Shown: positions 44,678 through 54,022 of the stretch, one piece after another
Position numbering within the stretch: the first letter of the stretch is position 1
How the letters are laid out: every line of letters begins with the position of its first letter
Source: Actinomycetota bacterium
GTDB taxonomy: Bacteria; Actinomycetota; Thermoleophilia; Gaiellales; F1-60-MAGs149
Reading direction: 5' to 3'
DNA length: 64,000 bases
Assembly (NCBI GenBank): GCA_026392355.1
Contig: JAPLCF010000028.1
Coordinates: 50,100 to 114,099, forward strand
The notes under the pieces: generated by a model
Seen by the model: the letters and a program-made list of their open reading frames with translations, nothing else
What the model was told of the DNA's origin: nothing
Databases searched by the model: none
Position numbers and translations under genes: made by a program

Positions 44678-47600
44678 TACGCGGCGCCCCCGATCGCGCG
44701 GTGCAGGTCTTGCAGCGCCTTGGCATCGACCTTCCAGGCCATGCTCATCGCCTGCACCGCGGCCGCCGCACCCGACATCGTCGTGATGCACGGCACGCGG
44801 TACTGCACCGCGGCGCGGCGGATCTCGTAGCCATCGCCGCGCGCGCCCATACCGAGCGGCGTGTTGATGACCAGCGCGATCTTGCCGTCGCGGATCAGGT
44901 CCGGGATCGTGTCGCCCGGCTCCGACAGCTTGGCGACCTGGTGCACCTTGATACCCATCTGCTGCAGCGCGCGGGCCGTGCCCTCCGTCGAGTAGACGGT
45001 GAAGCCGGCGCTGACGAGCTGCTGCGCGATCGACGCCGCGGCGGGCTTGTCGCGGTCGTTGACCGTTAGGGCCACACCCGTCGTGCCGTCCGGATGAGCG
45101 CTCGGCAGGGCCTGGCCCGCCGCGCGCTGCGCCTTGGCGAACGCCGTAGCGAAGTCGGGACCGGTACCCATCACCTCGCCCGTGGCGCGCATCTCGGGAC
45201 CGAGCAGCGCGTCGGCGCCGGGGAAGCGTGCGAACGGCAGCACGGCCTCCTTGACGCTGACCATGCCTGGCGTTGCCTCATCGATGTTGAGGTCCTCGAC
45301 GCGCTCGCCGAGTGCCACACGCACCGCGGCGTCGACGAGCGGGATGCCCGTGGCCTTGGCGACGAACGGTACCGTGCGGCTCGCACGCGGGTTGGCCTCG
45401 AGCACGTAGACCTCGCCGTCGCGGATGGCGTACTGGACGTTGACGAGGCCGACCACGCCGAGGGCGCGGGCCAGCTCGATCGTCTGGCGACGGACCTCGG
45501 TCTCGACGGCCGCGCCAATCGACAGCGGCGGGATCACACAGGCCGAGTCGCCCGAGTGGATGCCAGCCTCCTCGACGTGCTGCATGACCGCGCCGATCAG
45601 GACATCACGGCCGTCGGAGACGGCGTCGACGTCGATTTCGATGGCGTCCTCGACAAAGCGGTCGACCAGCGTCGACGCGCCGACATGACCGTCGCGGAGC
45701 GTTGCCTCGTCGTAACAGATGCGCATCGCGCGGCCACCGAGCACGTACGACGGGCGCACGAGCACCGGATAGCCGATGCGGTTGGCGATCTCGACCGCCT
45801 GCTCCATGCCATCGGCGATCGCCCAATCGGGCGCCTTCAGGCCGGTGCGGTCGAGCAGCTCGCCAAAGCGCAGGCGATCCTCGGCGAGGTCGATGCTCTC
45901 GAACGGCGTGCCCAGGATCGGCACGCCCTCCTGCAGCAGGCGCTCCGCCAGGCGCAGCGGCGTCTGGCCACCGAACTGCACGACGACGCCGACCGGGTTC
46001 TCGCGCGCGATCACCTCGAGCACGTCCTCGATCGTGAGCGGCTCGAAGTACAGGCGATCCGACGTGTCGTAGTCGGTGCTGACGGTCTCCGGATTGCAGT
46101 TGATCATCACCGCCGCGTAGCCAAGACGACGCAGGGTCATCGCGGCATGCACGCAGCAGTAGTCGAACTCGAGGCCCTGGCCGATGCGGTTGGGGCCCGA
46201 GCCGAGGATGATCACGCTCGGGCGGTCGTCCTCAACCTTCTCGTCCACCGCGTCGTAACAGGAGTACCGATAGGTGCTCCGCGCCTCGACCTCGGCCGCG
46301 CACGAGTCGACGCTCTTGAAGCTCGGGACGACACCGAGGCCGCGACGATGATCGCGCAGCGTCTTCTCGTCGGTGCCGACGATGTCTGCGAGCTGTGCGT
46401 CGCCGAGGCCCATCTGCTTGGCGTGGCGCATCGTGGCGGCGTCGAGTCCATCGAGGCCGAGTGCCTCAACGGCCTTCTCCTCCGCCACCATGCGCGCAAA
46501 CTCCTCGAGAAACCACGGGTGGATCTCGCTCTCGGCGCTCAGCGCCAGCGGATCTTCGCCGGCGCGCAGACGGCTGAAGATCAGGTCGTACCGGTCCCAC
46601 TTGGCGATCTCGAGGCTGCCCTCGGAGCGCGGCGTGGCATCGAGCTCGCGGCTGCGCAGCCCCTTGCCGAAGCTCTCGGCGAACGTGCGGCCGATCGCCA
46701 TCGCCTCGCCGACGGACTTCATCTGCGTGGTGAGCGTGTCCTCCGAGCCCGCGAACTTCTCGAACGCAAAGCGCGGCAGCTTGGTGACCACGTAGTCGAG
46801 CGTGGGCTCGAAACTCGCCGGCGTCGTCTGCGTGAGGTCGTTCGGAATCTCGTCGAGGGTGTACCCGATCGCGAGCTTTGTCGCGACCTTGGCGATCGGA
46901 TAGCCCGTCGCCTTCGACGCCAGCGCGCTGGAGCGGCTGACGCGCGGGTTCATCTCGATCACGACGATCTCGCCGGTGGCACGGTTGAGGGCGAACTGCA
47001 CGTTCGAGCCGCCCGTCTCCACGCCGACGGCGCGGATCACCATCGCCGCCGCATCGCGCAGCGCCTGGAACTCGCGGTCGCTGAGGGTCATAGCCGGCGC
47101 CACGCAGACGGAGTCGCCCGTGTGCACGCCCATCGCGTCGAGGTTCTCGATCGAACAGACGATCACGACGTTGTCGTTCTTGTCGCGGATCACCTCAAGC
47201 TCGAACTCGCCCCAGCCCTTCACCGACTCCTCGATCAGTACCTGGCTGATCGGGCTCGCGCTGCAGCCGTTACCGACGTGATGGCGCAACTCAGCCATGT
47301 CGTTGGCGAAGCCGCCGCCCTCACCGCCGAGCGTAAACGCCGGGCGGATCACCATCGGCAGCCGCAGTGTGCCGTCGTTGACGAGCGCCTCGGCCTCCTC
47401 CACGTTCGTGACGGTCTCACCCTTCGCGGTGCGCAGGCCAATGCGGGTCATGGTCTGCGCGAACAGCTCGCGGTCCTCGGCCGTGCGGATCGCGTCGATC
47501 GACGCGCCGATCAGCTCGATGCCGAGCTCGTCGAGCACGCCCGCCGCCTGCAGATCCAGCGCGGCGTTGAGCGCCGTCTGGCCACCCAGGGTGGGCAGCA

Positions 47601-47856
47601 GCGCGTCGGGGCGCTCCGTGCGCAGCACGCCGGCGATGCCCTCAACGTCGAGCGGCTCGATGTACGTGCGATCGGCCCAGCCCGGGTCGGTCATGATCGT
47701 CGCCGGGTTCGAGTTGATCAGAACGGTCTCGTAGCCCTCCTCGCGCAGCACGCGCAGGGCCTGCACCCCCGAGTAGTCGAACTCGCAGGCCTGCCCGATC
47801 ACGATCGGGCCGGAGCCGATGACCGCGATCTTCTTGAGGTCGTCTCGGCGCGGCAT
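44677..47856 (-). CDS. carB: Carbamoyl-phosphate synthase large subunit
   Basis: 1059 aa, full length. Two ATP-grasp halves: [21 protein letters not shown] at the start and the mirrored [20 protein letters not shown] in the middle. The [20 protein letters not shown] and [20 protein letters not shown] motifs mark both synthetase sites. A C-terminal MGS-like allosteric domain starts after about residue 930. It makes carbamoyl phosphate for pyrimidines and arginine. The start shares one base with the carA stop (TAATG). Confidence 0.98.
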   Translation of the reverse strand: MPRRDDLKKIAVIGSGPIVIGQACEFDYSGVQALRVLREEGYETVLINSNPATIMTDPGWADRTYIEPLDVEGIAGVLRTERPDALLPTLGGQTALNAALDLQAAGVLDELGIELIGASIDAIRTAEDRELFAQTMTRIGLRTAKGETVTNVEEAEALVNDGTLRLPMVIRPAFTLGGEGGGFANDMAELRHHVGNGCSASPISQVLIEESVKGWGEFELEVIRDKNDNVVIVCSIENLDAMGVHTGDSVCVAPAMTLSDREFQALRDAAAMVIRAVGVETGGSNVQFALNRATGEIVVIEMNPRVSRSSALASKATGYPIAKVATKLAIGYTLDEIPNDLTQTTPASFEPTLDYVVTKLPRFAFEKFAGSEDTLTTQMKSVGEAMAIGRTFAESFGKGLRSRELDATPRSEGSLEIAKWDRYDLIFSRLRAGEDPLALSAESEIHPWFLEEFARMVAEEKAVEALGLDGLDAATMRHAKQMGLGDAQLADIVGTDEKTLRDHRRGLGVVPSFKSVDSCAAEVEARSTYRYSCYDAVDEKVEDDRPSVIILGSGPNRIGQGLEFDYCCVHAAMTLRRLGYAAVMINCNPETVSTDYDTSDRLYFEPLTIEDVLEVIARENPVGVVVQFGGQTPLRLAERLLQEGVPILGTPFESIDLAEDRLRFGELLDRTGLKAPDWAIADGMEQAVEIANRIGYPVLVRPSYVLGGRAMRICYDEATLRDGHVGASTLVDRFVEDAIEIDVDAVSDGRDVLIGAVMQHVEEAGIHSGDSACVIPPLSIGAAVETEVRRQTIELARALGVVGLVNVQYAIRDGEVYVLEANPRASRTVPFVAKATGIPLVDAAVRVALGERVEDLNIDEATPGMVSVKEAVLPFARFPGADALLGPEMRATGEVMGTGPDFATAFAKAQRAAGQALPSAHPDGTTGVALTVNDRDKPAAASIAQQLVSAGFTVYSTEGTARALQQMGIKVHQVAKLSEPGDTIPDLIRDGKIALVINTPLGMGARGDGYEIRRAAVQYRVPCITTMSGAAAAVQAMSMAWKVDAKALQDLHRAIGGAA

Positions 47857-48953
47857 TAGTTGCTCCTGCTCTCGCGGTAGGCGGCGGCCTCGTCAACAAA
47901 CGAGACGAGGGCGTCGCGGGCGTCGTGCGGTCCGGGCGAGGCCTCGGGGTGGAACTGCATGCTCCAGACCGGGCGGCCGGTGAGCCGCAGGCCCTCGACG
48001 GTGTCGTCGTAGAGGCTCTTGTGCGTGATCGTCACGTTGCCGGTGCCCTCCGGGGGCTGGACGGCGAAGCCGTGGTTCTGGCTCGTCACCAGCACGCGGC
48101 CCGTCTCGGTCTCGAGGACCGGATGGTTCGCACCACGATGGCCGAAGCGCAGCTTGTACGTGCTGAGCCCGAGCGCGCGGGCCAACAGCTGATGACCGAG
48201 GCAGATGCCGAACACCGGCACGCCGAGTTCGAGCATGGCCTGCACGTTGGCGACGTGCGCGTCCATCGCGCCCGGGTCGCCCGGGCCGTTGGCCAGCAGG
48301 ATGCCGTCGGGGTTGATCGCAGCGATGTCGGCCGCGGTCGCGTCGTGAGGCACGATCACCACGTGCGCACCGGCCTCGGCGATGAGGTCGCCGATCGAGT
48401 CCTTGGCGCCGTAGTCGAGCAGCGCGACCGTGCAGCGCGTGGCGCCGTCGGCCGGGTCCTGTTCGCGGCGCGGGCGCGATACGCCGGCCGCGAGATCCTG
48501 GCCCGCCATCTCCGGCGTGGCCGCGATCAGCTTCTGCGCCTCCTCCGGCGTGGTGCCGTCGGTAACGAGCGCCGAGCGCTGCGCACCGTGATCGCGCAGG
48601 TGCTGCACGAGCGCGCGGGTATCGATACCGAACAGCACCGGAACGCCGTTGTCGGCCAGCCAGTCGAGCAGTCCCGTGCGGCCAGGCGGCTGAGCATTGC
48701 GCGCCTCGCGGCACACCATCCCGATCGCCTGCACGCGGTCCGACTCGCCGACATCGCTCTCGATGCCGTAGTTGCCGATCATGGGCGCCGAGAACGTGAT
48801 GATCTGGCCGTTGAACGACGGGTCGGTCAGCGTCTCCTGATACCCCGTCATGCCCGTCGTGAAGACTGCCTCGCCGAGCGCAGTCGTGATCGCGCCCGCG
48901 CCCTCTCCGTCAAAGCGAGTCCCGTCTTCGAGCAGCAAGTATGCGGCGCTCAC
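47856..48953 (-). CDS. carA: Carbamoyl-phosphate synthase small (glutaminase) subunit
   Basis: 365 aa from GTG. The N-terminal domain begins [17 protein letters not shown] and has [16 protein letters not shown]. The class I amidotransferase domain has the nucleophile Cys in [16 protein letters not shown] and the His-Glu pair in [13 protein letters not shown]. It feeds ammonia to CarB. Overlaps pyrC by 4 bp (GTGA). Confidence 0.97.
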   Translation of the reverse strand: MSAAYLLLEDGTRFDGEGAGAITTALGEAVFTTGMTGYQETLTDPSFNGQIITFSAPMIGNYGIESDVGESDRVQAIGMVCREARNAQPPGRTGLLDWLADNGVPVLFGIDTRALVQHLRDHGAQRSALVTDGTTPEEAQKLIAATPEMAGQDLAAGVSRPRREQDPADGATRCTVALLDYGAKDSIGDLIAEAGAHVVIVPHDATAADIAAINPDGILLANGPGDPGAMDAHVANVQAMLELGVPVFGICLGHQLLARALGLSTYKLRFGHRGANHPVLETETGRVLVTSQNHGFAVQPPEGTGNVTITHKSLYDDTVEGLRLTGRPVWSMQFHPEASPGPHDARDALVSFVDEAAAYRESRSN

Positions 48954-50290
48954 GCGACCACCCCCAGTCCCTTCGCGTCCATCTCATCGTGGGAAAGCTG
49001 CCCTCCGCTGATCGTCAGAAGGCAGCGGCCCTTGACCTTGCGGCCGATAAAGCACGAGTTCGCACTCTTGCTCTTGAACGGCTTGTCGCCGACCTTCCAC
49101 GTCTGCTCCAGATCCCAGATCGCGAGGTTCGCCGGTGCGCCGACGCGCAGGGCCGGGCGCTCGAGGTCGAACGCGTTGCACGGCCCTTCGGTCATCGCGC
49201 GGAGGATCGTCGCGAGCGGCACGTGGCCGGGCTCGACGAGCTCCTGGATCAGGACCGGCAGTGCCGTCTCGAGCCCGGTCACACCGAAGGCGGCCGCCTC
49301 GAAGGGGACCTCCTTCTCGTGCACCGCGTGCGGCGCATGATCGGTCGCGATGCAGTCGATGATGCCGTCGCGCAGTCCGTCGATTAGTGCCTGGCGGTCG
49401 TCGTCGCTGGCCAGCGGCGGGTTCATCTTGAAGTTGCCGCTCAGCGTGCGCACCGACGCGTCGGTGAGGACGAGGTGATGCGGGCTGGCCTCGCTCGAGA
49501 CGCGCACGCCCCGCTCGCGACCCTTCGCGATCTCCTCGATGCTCTCGCGAATCGAGATGTGCTGCAGGTGGATGCGCGCATCCTCCTGCTCGGCCAGGCG
49601 GATGTCGCGCGCGACCATCAGCGTCTCGGCAATGCCAGGCCAGGCACCGAGGCCGAGCTTCGCCGAGATGGCGCCCTCGTGCATGTGGCCGCCCTTGGTG
49701 AGGGTCGGCTCCTCCTCGTGCAGCGCGATCGGCAGATCAAGCGGCCGGGCGTACTGCAGAGCGCGGCGCATCAGCCGGGCACTCGCGATCGGCGAGCCGT
49801 CGTCGGTAAAGCCCGCCGCGCCACGTGCCGCGAGGTCGCGCATCTCCGTGAGCGACTCGCCCGCGCGGTCCGTGCTGACCGCGGCGAGGAAGCCCGTCTG
49901 GATGACGGCCATCTCGCGGGCGCGATCGAGCGCGGCCTCGAGCGTGGTGCCCGTGTCGATCGTCGGTGCCGTGTTCGGCATCGACAGGATCGTTGTGTAG
50001 CCGCCCGCCGCGCCGGAGGCCGAGCCGGTGGCGCAGTCTTCCTTGTACTCCTGGCCGGGCACGCGCAGGTGCACGTGCGGGTCGACGAGACCCGGCAGGA
50101 CGGTGCAGCGCGAGCCGTCGACGATGCGTGCGCCCTCGGGGCGCTCGACGCTGTCGCCTATCTGCGCGACGACGCCGTCGACGATCAGCAGCTCGGCCGT
50201 CACGTCGAGGCCCTCGACGGGATCGAGCAGGCGGGCGCCGGTAATCACAACGGTGGCCTTGTCGGCCGGGATCATCTCGAGCCGGGTCAT
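48950..50290 (-). CDS. pyrC: Dihydroorotase (class I)
   Basis: 446 aa from ATG 50290, which overlaps pyrB as ATGA; an ATG four codons upstream is less likely. Metal ligands: His72/His74 in DPHVHLRVPG, ALHEEEP, a later HLQHISIRESI and the catalytic Asp in IATDHAPHAVHEK. It closes carbamoyl-aspartate to dihydroorotate. The normal class I length and intact metal residues argue for an active enzyme rather than a pseudo-DHOase. Confidence 0.95.
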   Translation of the reverse strand: MTRLEMIPADKATVVITGARLLDPVEGLDVTAELLIVDGVVAQIGDSVERPEGARIVDGSRCTVLPGLVDPHVHLRVPGQEYKEDCATGSASGAAGGYTTILSMPNTAPTIDTGTTLEAALDRAREMAVIQTGFLAAVSTDRAGESLTEMRDLAARGAAGFTDDGSPIASARLMRRALQYARPLDLPIALHEEEPTLTKGGHMHEGAISAKLGLGAWPGIAETLMVARDIRLAEQEDARIHLQHISIRESIEEIAKGRERGVRVSSEASPHHLVLTDASVRTLSGNFKMNPPLASDDDRQALIDGLRDGIIDCIATDHAPHAVHEKEVPFEAAAFGVTGLETALPVLIQELVEPGHVPLATILRAMTEGPCNAFDLERPALRVGAPANLAIWDLEQTWKVGDKPFKSKSANSCFIGRKVKGRCLLTISGGQLSHDEMDAKGLGVVA

Positions 50291-51258
50291 GCGGCACCCC
50301 ATTCGCCGGTGCGCTCCCGGAAGTCGATCACAGTGCCAATGCTCGGCCGGTTCATCAGGTCGTAGAGAACCGCCATACGAACGATCAGGCCGGCCTCGAC
50401 CTGGTCCTCGACGAGCGACACGCCGGAGTCGGCGACGTCGGGCGCGATCTCCACGCCGCGGTTCATCGGACCCGGATGCATGACGACCTGACCGGGCTTC
50501 ACCCGCCGGCTGTTGACGCCCCAGGTGCGCGCGTACTCGCGCAGCGTCGGCACGAAGTTCTGGCCCGGCTCCATGCGCTCGTGCTGCATGCGCAGGACGT
50601 AGATCACGTCGGCCTCGCTCATCGACTCGGGATCGTCAGAGACCTTCACGCCCGTCGCCTCCTCGATGCCCGGCGGGATCAGCGCGGGCGGGCCGACCAG
50701 CGTGACGTCGAGGCCCATCATCTGAAAGCCCTCGATGTTGCTGCGTGCCACGCGGCTGTGCAGGACGTCGCCGACGATCGCGACCTTCACGTCCTTGAGT
50801 CGGCCGAGGCGCTTCTTGATTGTGTACAGGTCGAGCAGCGACTGCGTCGGGTGCTGATGCTTGCCGTCGCCCGCGTTCACGACGTGCGCGTCGGACCACT
50901 TGGCGGTCAGGTGCGCGGCACCGATCTGCGGATGGCGGATCACGATGATGTTCGGCTTGTAGGCGTTAAGCGTGCGCACCGTGTCCTTCAGCGACTCGCC
51001 CTTATCGACACTCGAACCGGCAGCCTTGACGCTAACGACGTCGGCGCTCAGGCGCTTGGCGGCCAGCTCGAAACTCGAGCTCGTGCGCGTCGACGATTCG
51101 TAGAAGAGATTCACGACCGTGCGGCCGCGCAGCGTCGGGACCTTCTTCACGTCGCGCACGACGACGTCCTCGAAGCCCGCTGCTGTCTCGAGGATCCGCT
51201 CGATATCGGTGTCGTCCACATCGCTCATGCCGAGCAGATGCCGTCTGCCGTCGTTCAT
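50287..51258 (-). CDS. pyrB: Aspartate carbamoyltransferase catalytic subunit
   Basis: 323 aa. Carbamoyl-phosphate loop STRTSSSFE (56-64), [42 protein letters not shown] and the MHPGPMNRG motif of the aspartate domain. No PyrI regulatory subunit is present, as in other Gram-positives. ATGA overlap with pyrR. Confidence 0.96.
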   Translation of the reverse strand: MNDGRRHLLGMSDVDDTDIERILETAAGFEDVVVRDVKKVPTLRGRTVVNLFYESSTRTSSSFELAAKRLSADVVSVKAAGSSVDKGESLKDTVRTLNAYKPNIIVIRHPQIGAAHLTAKWSDAHVVNAGDGKHQHPTQSLLDLYTIKKRLGRLKDVKVAIVGDVLHSRVARSNIEGFQMMGLDVTLVGPPALIPPGIEEATGVKVSDDPESMSEADVIYVLRMQHERMEPGQNFVPTLREYARTWGVNSRRVKPGQVVMHPGPMNRGVEIAPDVADSGVSLVEDQVEAGLIVRMAVLYDLMNRPSIGTVIDFRERTGEWGAA

Positions 51259-51833
51259 GCCTCGTCCCCTTCTCCACCGATCAACACGACCTCATCCACC
51301 CCATCCGTCTCCATCAGCCGCACGCGCACGTGCTCGCCAGCCTGCGTCGGCAGGTTCTTGCCCACAAAGTCCGCGCGAAACGGCAGCTCGCGATGGCCGC
51401 GATCGGCCAGCACCGCCAACTGCACGCAGGCCGGGCGGCCGTAATCGAAGACCGCGTCGATCGCAGCTCGCACCGTGCGGCCCGTGTAGAGCACGTCGTC
51501 GACGAGCACGATCGTGGCGCCCTCGACCGGCGCGTCGAACACCGTCTCGCCCACCACCGGGTGGTCCGCGATGCGATCCTCGGTCCCCGCTCGCAGGCCA
51601 ACGTCGTCGCGGTAAAAGCTGATGTCCACTGCCCCGACCGGCACCTCGACGCCCGTGGTGTCCTTGATGCGATCGCGGATGCGCTCCGCGATCGGCACGC
51701 CGCGCGAGCGGATGCCAACCAGGTGCACGTTCGTCAAATCAGGGTGCCGCTCCACGATCTCCGAGCCGATCCGCGCAAGCGTGCGCGAGATCTGATCAGC
51801 GTCAAGAAGGGTGCGCGTCCTCTGGCTGCTCAC
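51255..51833 (-). CDS. pyrR: PyrR, uracil-responsive RNA-binding regulator / uracil phosphoribosyltransferase
   Basis: 192 aa. PRPP loop [10 protein letters not shown] (111-120), the basic RGVPIAERI segment and ISFYRDDVG of type I phosphoribosyltransferases used as RNA regulators. The only usable start is GTG 51833, since an in-frame TGA lies 13 codons upstream. This GTG has no Shine-Dalgarno of its own and overlaps the stop of a 12-codon leader ORF as GTGA. PyrR binds pyr mRNA when UMP is plentiful, so here it would repress its own operon. Confidence 0.95.
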   Translation of the reverse strand: MSSQRTRTLLDADQISRTLARIGSEIVERHPDLTNVHLVGIRSRGVPIAERIRDRIKDTTGVEVPVGAVDISFYRDDVGLRAGTEDRIADHPVVGETVFDAPVEGATIVLVDDVLYTGRTVRAAIDAVFDYGRPACVQLAVLADRGHRELPFRADFVGKNLPTQAGEHVRVRLMETDGVDEVVLIGGEGDEA

Positions 51834-51868
51834 CGGCGCACGCGCCGGTCGCGGGAGACGTACTGCAT
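51830..51868 (-). CDS. Leader peptide of the pyr operon (12 aa)
   Basis: ATG at 51868 with an AAGGAG ribosome site ten bases upstream opens [12 protein letters not shown] and stops at TGA 51832-51830, overlapping the pyrR GTG by four bases. Ribosomes finishing this peptide could re-initiate on pyrR, which lacks its own site. The peptide itself is probably irrelevant and the act of translation matters. Confidence 0.55.
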   Translation of the reverse strand: MQYVSRDRRVRR

Positions 51869-51878
51869 TCGATCAGGG

Positions 51879-51904
51879 CTCCTTCCCGGCCTCACAGGAC
51901 CGGG
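51879..51904 (-). promoter_or_regulatory. PyrR-binding hairpin with adjacent Shine-Dalgarno
   Basis: On the minus strand CCCGG-TCCTGTGAGG-CCGGG (51904-51885) forms a 5-bp stem. Its loop contains the conserved PyrR anti-terminator element (consensus roughly AGUCCnGnGAGGYU; here GGTCCTGTGAGGCC). AAGGAG (51884-51879) begins at the foot of the stem. PyrR binding would stabilise the stem and hide the ribosome site, as in mycobacterial translational repression; no terminator stem is evident. Confidence 0.75.
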
Positions 51905-51918
51905 TTAAAGGGGCGGAC

Positions 51919-51947
51919 TAGGTCGAGCACTGACGTTAGTCGACCTA
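51919..51947. promoter_or_regulatory. Inverted repeat upstream of the pyr leader
   Basis: TAGGTCGA (51919-51926) and TCGACCTA (51940-51947) are perfect 8-bp arms around a 13-nt spacer, just upstream of the PyrR hairpin, where the pyr promoter is expected. It could be an operator or a transcript-end hairpin; no run of T follows on either strand. Confidence 0.4.
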
Positions 51948-51956
51948 TCGGACGAG

Positions 51957-52148
51957 GGACGAGGTGGGTTAGTTCATCTCGTGGCGCGTTGGACGACGGG
52001 AAGGCCTCGAGGTGGGTTGATTCATCTCAAAGAACGACAGACGACGGCAAGGCCTCGAGGTGGGTTGATTCATCTCAAAGAACGACGGACGACGGGAAGA
52101 CCTCGAGGTGGGTTGATTCATCTCAAAGAACGACAGACGACGGGAAGA
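51957..52148. repeat. Tandem array of 48-bp units related to the REP palindrome
   Basis: CCTCGAGGTGGGTTGATTC recurs at 52005, 52053 and 52101 with an exact 48-bp period; a degraded unit precedes at 51957 and the next unit at 52149 merges into a full REP. Within each unit GAGGTG can pair with CATCTC to make a small hairpin, and the GACGACGGGAAGRCCTCGAG part equals one REP arm. The frame through it (16-residue repeats) looks like a by-product of the array, not a gene. Confidence 0.9.
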
Positions 52149-52203
52149 CCTCGAGGTGGCTCGGTCCGAAAGGACCGATTCACCTCGAGGTCATCCCGTC
52201 GCC
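52136..52203. repeat. REP-like palindrome, left of the RAYT gene
   Basis: Two 32-nt arms (52136-52167 and 52172-52203) pair almost perfectly around a GAAA loop, with CCTCGAGG in each arm and ends GACGACGGG / CCCGTCGCC. The stop codon of the transposase gene (TGA, 52193-52191) lies inside the right arm. The same element recurs at 52974 and 55951. Confidence 0.9.
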
Positions 52204-52907
52204 CAAGCTCCACCAGTCGACGTCAGCCCAGACCGCAACGCTAACCGCTCGACCCATCGCACCGAGATTTCCAACTCGCCTGCGATCTGCTCACGCGTCT
52301 TGCCTTCTAACAGGCAGCGTTCAACGTCGTACCGCTTCCAGTCGCGCTCCGTCAACGGCGGTTGAGCCTGCTTGGATTGCGTCACCCAATTCACAAGCTC
52401 AGCCGGTGTCGACACGGCAAGAAACCGCCGCACCTCGCTCACGCCAAGCCAATCTGGAGCTGGGTCATAGCCCGCGATTGCTCGAAACGATCCCCACTTC
52501 CATTCAGACGGATGGACGCAGAGCCCCGCTTTGACCGGATTCATCGGGATGTACCGCAGGCAAGCAGCGAGATGGCCGTTGTCGCGGATGCTGATCGCGC
52601 GGTGCCGTGAGGAGAACAGACGCCCCATTCTCTGCGTGCTCCGGTTGCGCTCGACCGACATTCGAAGGTGCAGGCGCTGCAGGCCAGCCGAGAGGCTGCA
52701 GTCGGGAGTGGAGAGCAAGAGGTGGTAGTGCGTGTCCATCAGGCAGTAACTCCAGATATCCCATGAACGCTCCTCGGCCTCAATCGCGAAGAGCTGTTCG
52801 AACTGGGTCATCCAACCTGCGTCCGGGAAGAGCCGATCGCGATGCACGCTGTGTGCGATGACGTGCATCAGCTCGTTCGGGCTGTCGTGGCGTCGCGGGT
52901 TAGCCAT
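52191..52907 (-). CDS. REP-associated tyrosine transposase (RAYT, Y1/HUH family)
   Basis: 238 aa from ATG 52907; upstream codons are translated REP sequence. The HUH motif is His60-Tyr-His62 in LMDTHYHLLLSTPD. The candidate catalytic Tyr119 is in CLRYIPMNPVKAGL, followed by PSEWKWGSF, all typical of RAYT proteins. A C-terminal helix-turn-helix-like region (REQIAGELEISVRWVERL) may bind the hairpins. RAYTs are single-copy domesticated relatives of IS200/IS605 transposases that act on REP hairpins; the gene is flanked by REPs on both sides, which supports the match. Confidence 0.88.
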   Translation of the reverse strand: MANPRRHDSPNELMHVIAHSVHRDRLFPDAGWMTQFEQLFAIEAEERSWDIWSYCLMDTHYHLLLSTPDCSLSAGLQRLHLRMSVERNRSTQRMGRLFSSRHRAISIRDNGHLAACLRYIPMNPVKAGLCVHPSEWKWGSFRAIAGYDPAPDWLGVSEVRRFLAVSTPAELVNWVTQSKQAQPPLTERDWKRYDVERCLLEGKTREQIAGELEISVRWVERLALRSGLTSTGGAWATG

Positions 52908-53910
52908 GGGGTGCGTCTCCGAGGCGACGGGATGACCTCGAGGTGAATCGGTCTTGCTCCGTTTGCGTTCCCAGGCGACGGGATGGCCTCGAGGTGAATC
53001 GGTCCTTTCGGACCGAGCCACCTCGAGGGGTTCCCGCCGCCGACCGCGCGCTGCCCGTGCCCGATGCTTCGGGGTTGGTCCAGAGCGCCTTCATCCACGG
53101 TGGGGTGGCCGCTGGGTCGTAGCGGAAACGCAGGGCTGGGGCTGTGTCGGCCGCGACCAAGGTGAAGGCATTCCACGGGACGCGGGCGAGATCGCCGTTC
53201 CAGCGGTCGAGCGGCATGTCGATACCCTCCCGGACGAAGCCGTTCGCGTGCGAGCCGGCGGCGCGGTAGATGACCGGGTGCTCGGCGATCGGCTGCCAGC
53301 CCGGATTCGAGGCCAGCGTGGCGCCACCGGCAGAGACGGTCCAGCCGCGGGCCGAGCCGACCAGGCCCTGATGCGCCGTCACGCGCGCGGCCGGCTCGCC
53401 GCCGTCGGGAATGCGGACGATCATGCCCTCCCAGTCGTCGCGGTGGTATCCACGCAGCTCCCGGATCGGCGCGTGCAGCGTCTTCGAGTCGGGGTAGTAG
53501 AACCAGTACTGGATGTACGTCACGCCCTGCTCACCACGACCAGCGGCTCGCGTTGCACTGCCTGACTTCCGCACGAGGTGCGTGAAGATCGCCGGGCGCC
53601 CGGTACCAAGCGCCGCGCACCACGGCTTGCGGCAGATGCCGGGATCCGTTGGCACCGCCGCGTCCTCGCCGTAGCGATCGCGCTCGAGGATCATCGTCGG
53701 GACGTAGCGGCGGATCAACGGGCCGTACGGATCGCTGCGCAAGGCCCAGCGATCGTCACGGCGCTCCGGGCGATGCCCCGGGATCGACTCGATCAGATGT
53801 CGACGCACCGAGCCGCCGTCGGCTCGCGCCGCGATCGCGACGAGCAGCGTCAGCCCAATGGCCACACCAAGCAGGACGAGGAGCTCGATGGTGGACTGGC
53901 CGCGCCGCAT
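52900..53910 (-). CDS. Membrane-anchored Vps62-like domain protein with pilin-like N-terminus
   Basis: 336 aa from ATG 53910. It begins RRGQSTIELLVLLGVAIGLTLL, a TadE/pilin-like or class III-type membrane segment, followed by an extracellular domain. That domain has TYIQYWFYYPDSKTL, YHRDDWEGMIVRI and EHPVIYRAAGSHANGF, the pattern of Vps62/DUF946-like proteins. The last ~45 residues (from about PRGGSVRKDRF) are translated REP sequence, so the original stop was probably lost when REPs entered. The end overlaps the RAYT start by 8 bp. Confidence 0.7.
   Translation of the reverse strand: MRRGQSTIELLVLLGVAIGLTLLVAIAARADGGSVRRHLIESIPGHRPERRDDRWALRSDPYGPLIRRYVPTMILERDRYGEDAAVPTDPGICRKPWCAALGTGRPAIFTHLVRKSGSATRAAGRGEQGVTYIQYWFYYPDSKTLHAPIRELRGYHRDDWEGMIVRIPDGGEPAARVTAHQGLVGSARGWTVSAGGATLASNPGWQPIAEHPVIYRAAGSHANGFVREGIDMPLDRWNGDLARVPWNAFTLVAADTAPALRFRYDPAATPPWMKALWTNPEASGTGSARSAAGTPRGGSVRKDRFTSRPSRRLGTQTEQDRFTSRSSRRLGDAPHG
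52923..53041. repeat. REP half-site plus full REP, right of the RAYT gene
   Basis: A single arm (GGCGACGGGATGACCTCGAG..., 52923-52953) is followed by a complete element with 32-nt arms at 52974-53005 and 53010-53041 around a TTTC loop. Half plus full elements in a row are typical of BIME-like arrays. They sit inside the 3' end of the Vps62-like reading frame. Confidence 0.9.
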
Positions 53911-54022
53911 GCCCGCACCGTGCCGACCATGCGCGTACGGGCGAGCGACACGTACGACACGCAACCACGCAGACGCGCACGAGACGCGCACGGATCCGCG
54001 CGTCCGGAGCGCCTGAGGCGCG

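Noticed and set aside
45094..47859. 921-codon open frame antisense to carB
   Set aside because: Arginine/histidine/aspartate-rich translation produced by high third-position GC of carB; carB itself is a full-length, motif-complete protein.
51957..52148. 48-bp repeats as a CRISPR array
   Set aside because: Units are contiguous and near-identical with no variable spacers, and no cas genes are present.
51981..52534. Open frames through the 48-bp array with 16-residue repeats
   Set aside because: The period is a multiple of three, so any frame stays open; no ribosome site and the frames run into REP and antisense RAYT sequence.
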